The position numbers and the translations under genes are program-made. Of a stretch of DNA of 64,000 nucleotides, positions 61,016 through 64,000 are shown piece after piece. This DNA is from Brevibacillus daliensis (GTDB taxonomy: Bacteria > Bacillota > Bacilli > Brevibacillales > Brevibacillaceae). The notes under the pieces were generated by a model, which ran no database searches, was not told the origin of the DNA, and saw nothing but the letters and a program-made list of their open reading frames with translations. How positions within the stretch are numbered: the first letter of the stretch is position 1; the number at the start of each line of letters is the position of its first letter. The stretch lies in NCBI RefSeq assembly GCF_021245735.1, contig NZ_JAJISB010000001.1, positions 124,001 to 188,000 on the forward strand, read 5' to 3'.

Positions 61016-63670
61016 CTACTTCTTTGCAACTGCTTGCTCTTCAACGACATGTGGAACGATAGATAAAGCTTCTTGCAGGTTAGCTGGTTCCTTGCCGCCT
61101 GCTTGTGCCATATCTGGACGGCCACCGCCACCTCCGCCGCAACGAGTTGCTACTTCTTTTACTAACTTTCCTGCATGGATTCCTTGATCGATCAAGTCTT
61201 TTGTTACACCTGCAACGATGTTTACTTTATCCCCTTCAGCAGAACCAAGTACGATAACAGCAGAACCTAGCTTGTTTTTCAGCTCATCTACCATACCGCG
61301 CAGGTTATCCATATCCGTTGCTGAAACCTGTGTAGCAAGTACCTTCATGCCATTTACTTCTTGTACGCTATCTGTAAGTGATGCTGCTTCAATATTACCC
61401 AATTTTGTGCGTAGTGATTCACTCTCACGCTGCGCTTCTTTTAATTGGGCAAGTACACCTTCCACGCGTGCCGGTGTCTCATGCAACTGTGGAGACTTAA
61501 CAGAATGAGCTACTTCTTTTAGTAAGGAAAGTTGTTGGTTTAGATACTCATATGCACCTCTGCCAGTAACAGCCTCAATACGACGTGTTCCTGCACCAAT
61601 TCCGCTCTCACTTAGTAGCTTACATAGTCCAATTTCAGCTGTGTTAGAAACGTGGCATCCACCGCACAGCTCAATGCTGTAGCCTTCAACATGAACGACA
61701 CGCACAACGTCGCCATATTTTTCGCCAAACAATGCCATAGCGCCCATTGCTTTTGCTTCATCAATTTTCATGCTGGAGATGTTTACATTCATGTTTCTCC
61801 AGATCTGCTCATTAACGATTTGTTCAATACGCTCCAGCTCTTCTTGTGTAACAGAACTGATATGAGTAAAGTCAAAACGCAGACGGTCTGGTGCAACCAG
61901 TGAACCCGCTTGGTTAACATGGACACCTAGAACATCTTTTAGCGCTTGATGTAACAAGTGTGTTGCCGTATGGTTTTTCACGATGCCATTACGTGCTTCG
62001 TGATTTACTTCTGCTTTGATCTGATCACCTACATGCAACGTACCAGCTTCAATGAGAACCTGATGTACATGTTGACCATGAGGACCTTTTTGTACGTCCA
62101 GGACACGAGCTTTTACTGTATCAGAGGTAAAGAAACCTTCATCGTTGATTTGTCCACCACTCTCAGCATAGAAAGGTGTGCTATCTAAAACGACCTGGCA
62201 GGTTACTCCTTCTTGAGCTTCCTCTGCCAGTTGGCTATCAATAATAATTGCCTCTACCTTAGCTCCCTCAACCGTCAATTGTGTATAACCTACGAATTGA
62301 CTTGGAACAGTAAGTTCTGACAACGCGCCACCTTGTGTCTGCATGCTGTCTACATCATGTCGAGCTTTACGTGCACGTTCACGTTGTTCTTCCATCGCAG
62401 CATCGAAGCCATCACGATCAACTGTTAAACCATGCTCCATCGCGAAATCTTCTGTTAAGTCTACCGGGAAGCCATACGTGTCATATAGTTTAAAGGTATC
62501 AGCACCGCTTAGTTGTGTGTTTTTGCCTTCTTTCGTTGCTTTAACCATACCTTCTAGGATGGACAAGCCTTCTTCCAATGTTTCATGGAAGCGCTCTTCC
62601 TCTGTACGGATAACGCGTTCGATAAACTCACGCTTGGTAACCACTTCTGGATAGAACTCGCCCATCATATCTCCAACCGTTTTAACCAGGGAGAATAAGA
62701 ACGGTTTCTCAATACCCAGCATTTTGCCCATGCGCACTGCTCGACGCAACAGACGGCGGATTACATATCCACGTCCTTCATTGGATGGAAGAGCACCATC
62801 ACCAATAGCAAAAGATACGGTACGAACGTGGTCAGCAACTACCTTCAACGCTACATCCTGCTCAGAGTTGAATTTGTAAGCTACTCCAGAAATTCTGCTA
62901 GTTTCTTCAATCAACGGGAACAACAGGTCAGTCTCATAGTTGTTCTCCACGTTTTGAATAACGGAAGCCATGCGCTCCAGACCCATCCCGGTATCAATGT
63001 TTTTCTTCGGTAGTGGCGTATAAGAACCATCTGGATTGTGGTTAAATTGAGAGAATACGAGATTCCATACTTCCAGATAACGCTCATTTTCTCCACCTGG
63101 ATATAGTTCAGGATCACTGAAATCATTTCCAAACGCTTCTCCGCGATCATAGAAAATCTCAGTGTTCGGACCACTTGGACCTTCCCCAATATCCCAGAAG
63201 TTACCTTCCAAACGAATAATTCGCTCCCCAGGAACGCCTACCTCTTTATTCCAGATTTCAAACGCTTCTTCATCCTCAGGATGAATCGTAACAGATAGCT
63301 TCTCAGGATCAAAACCAATCCACTCAGGGCTGGTCAAAAATTCCCACGCCCAGTGAATCGCTTCTTTCTTGAAGTATTCACCAATGGAAAAGTTACCTAA
63401 CATCTCAAAGAATGTATGGTGACGCGCGGTACGTCCAACGTTCTCAATATCATTGGTACGAATAGATTTTTGAGCGTTAGTAATACGTGGATTGTCTGGA
63501 ATGATGCGACCATCAAAATATTTTTTCAGTGTTGCAACACCACTATTGATCCATAGCAAGGATGGATCGTCTACTGGTACCAATGGTGCACTCGGTTCAA
63601 TACGATGTCCTTTTGTTACAAAGAAATCCAAATACATTTGGCGAATCTGATTACCTGTTAACTGTTTCAT
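61016..63670 (-). CDS. alaS: Alanyl-tRNA synthetase
   Basis: An 884-residue class II synthetase: the catalytic core starts '[20 protein letters not shown]', motif 2 region '[20 protein letters not shown]'-like ([13 protein letters not shown]), the editing-domain zinc motif '[11 protein letters not shown]' with '[13 protein letters not shown]', and a C-terminal oligomerisation domain ending with a Gly-rich '[17 protein letters not shown]'. It is regulated by the T-box leader upstream. Confidence 0.97.
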   Translation of the reverse strand: MKQLTGNQIRQMYLDFFVTKGHRIEPSAPLVPVDDPSLLWINSGVATLKKYFDGRIIPDNPRITNAQKSIRTNDIENVGRTARHHTFFEMLGNFSIGEYFKKEAIHWAWEFLTSPEWIGFDPEKLSVTIHPEDEEAFEIWNKEVGVPGERIIRLEGNFWDIGEGPSGPNTEIFYDRGEAFGNDFSDPELYPGGENERYLEVWNLVFSQFNHNPDGSYTPLPKKNIDTGMGLERMASVIQNVENNYETDLLFPLIEETSRISGVAYKFNSEQDVALKVVADHVRTVSFAIGDGALPSNEGRGYVIRRLLRRAVRMGKMLGIEKPFLFSLVKTVGDMMGEFYPEVVTKREFIERVIRTEEERFHETLEEGLSILEGMVKATKEGKNTQLSGADTFKLYDTYGFPVDLTEDFAMEHGLTVDRDGFDAAMEEQRERARKARHDVDSMQTQGGALSELTVPSQFVGYTQLTVEGAKVEAIIIDSQLAEEAQEGVTCQVVLDSTPFYAESGGQINDEGFFTSDTVKARVLDVQKGPHGQHVHQVLIEAGTLHVGDQIKAEVNHEARNGIVKNHTATHLLHQALKDVLGVHVNQAGSLVAPDRLRFDFTHISSVTQEELERIEQIVNEQIWRNMNVNISSMKIDEAKAMGAMALFGEKYGDVVRVVHVEGYSIELCGGCHVSNTAEIGLCKLLSESGIGAGTRRIEAVTGRGAYEYLNQQLSLLKEVAHSVKSPQLHETPARVEGVLAQLKEAQRESESLRTKLGNIEAASLTDSVQEVNGMKVLATQVSATDMDNLRGMVDELKNKLGSAVIVLGSAEGDKVNIVAGVTKDLIDQGIHAGKLVKEVATRCGGGGGGRPDMAQAGGKEPANLQEALSIVPHVVEEQAVAKK

Positions 63671-63694
63671 GATTCATTGGCCCCCTTATCTTTT

Positions 63695-63808
63695 ATAAGA
63701 AAAAATTATATCGAAGTCCCATCGAAGAAGCTGGTCCTTCCTTAGCGGATGTTTTTCATGCGTATCAGGAAGCGATGCTCTGCAGTTTATACTTTCTGAT
63801 ACAGTAAA
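63695..63808 (+). repeat. Dispersed repeat family R3, copy 3, in the alaS leader
   Basis: Near-identical in length and order to the copy at 42718-42830, including TTAGCGGATGTTTTTCATGC. It sits between the T-box terminator and the alaS start, so it is transcribed in the mRNA leader. Confidence 0.8.
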
Positions 63809-63812
63809 CAAA

Positions 63813-64000
63813 TAAAAAAAGCCCTCATCCCACTCAGGGACGAGAACTGTTTTCTCGCGGTACCACCCTGCTTACAGGATGCTAAAAATAGGTGCATTCC
63901 TGTCGCTTTCCATGACCATAACGGGGTCTGCCGCCGGGATTTAGCCCGGTCTTCTGGAGTAGCCTTCAGTTGTCCTTCTTTAGACGCTCTTGCAGCCAAA
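63813..64000 (-). ncRNA. T-box leader of alaS (partial, continues beyond the window)
   Basis: The minus strand shows AGGGTGGTACCGC (63869-63857), the conserved T-box, followed by the terminator stem (CTCGTCCCTGAG, GGGATGAGGGC) and TTTTTTT. Specifier region lies near or beyond the right edge. It should respond to uncharged tRNA-Ala. Confidence 0.92.

Overview
The window looks like a chromosomal segment of an endospore-forming Firmicute of the order Bacillales, most probably Brevibacillus (a B. laterosporus-like species). The basis is a split sigK gene, T-box leaders on trpS and alaS, a PBSX-type defective-phage cluster and the Bacillales gene order alaS-ireB-ruvX-yrzB and mltG-trmR-trhP1-trhP2-udk. 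The genus is an inference; no database was searched.

1-15.4 kb holds a PBSX-like contractile phage-tail cluster on the minus strand. It runs from an Xre repressor with two GATAC/GTATC operators, an ImmA-like partner, XtrA and the Xpf-type late sigma factor to sheath, tube, tail chaperone (with a canonical -1 frameshift site), tape measure, the baseplate set XkdP-XkdU, a large Ig-like fibre protein, XkdX and a BhlA holin that runs off the left edge. No portal, capsid, terminase or integrase genes are present, so this reads as a tailocin. A plus-strand gene for a His/Gln-rich protein sits inside it, between two copies of a 25-60 bp element that may be the Xpf-dependent late promoter.

15.4-30.6 kb is chromosomal. 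It contains a reactive-sulfur module (rhodaneses, TusA proteins, DsrE, CstR) with candidate operators, and an NDH-2-like flavoprotein/ECF41 sigma operon preceded by an exact ECF41 promoter. It continues with an NSS transporter, a chemoreceptor, a DUF438 protein divergent from a methyltransferase/Fnr-type regulator pair, a TPR protein and an extracytoplasmic metallo-beta-lactamase-fold lipoprotein with its DUF3006 partner.

30.9-36.6 kb is the most striking part. sigK is split by a 5,004-bp skin-like element carrying a large serine recombinase. Joining the two ends in silico restores a 236-residue pro-SigK reading frame, and the excised circle would carry a 25-2-25 bp near-palindromic attP. Cargo includes a cation-efflux protein, a degraded xpf-like gene, a secreted 41-residue Cys-rich peptide, an L,D-transpeptidase and two small proteins that are candidate directionality factors.

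36.8-64 kb has trpS with its T-box, a polysaccharide deacetylase, a broken Wzz gene, a JAMM protein, a class B PBP, udk, the tRNA ho5U/mo5U34 operon and mltG. A mannosylglycerate utilisation block follows (RpiR regulator, PTS EIIABC, GH38 alpha-mannosidase, glycerate kinase), flanked by two paralogous chemoreceptors. This block separates mltG from yrzB-ruvX-ireB-alaS, which are contiguous in B. subtilis. Three families of short interspersed repeats are scattered through intergenic gaps, including one MITE-like family with 21-bp terminal inverted repeats.
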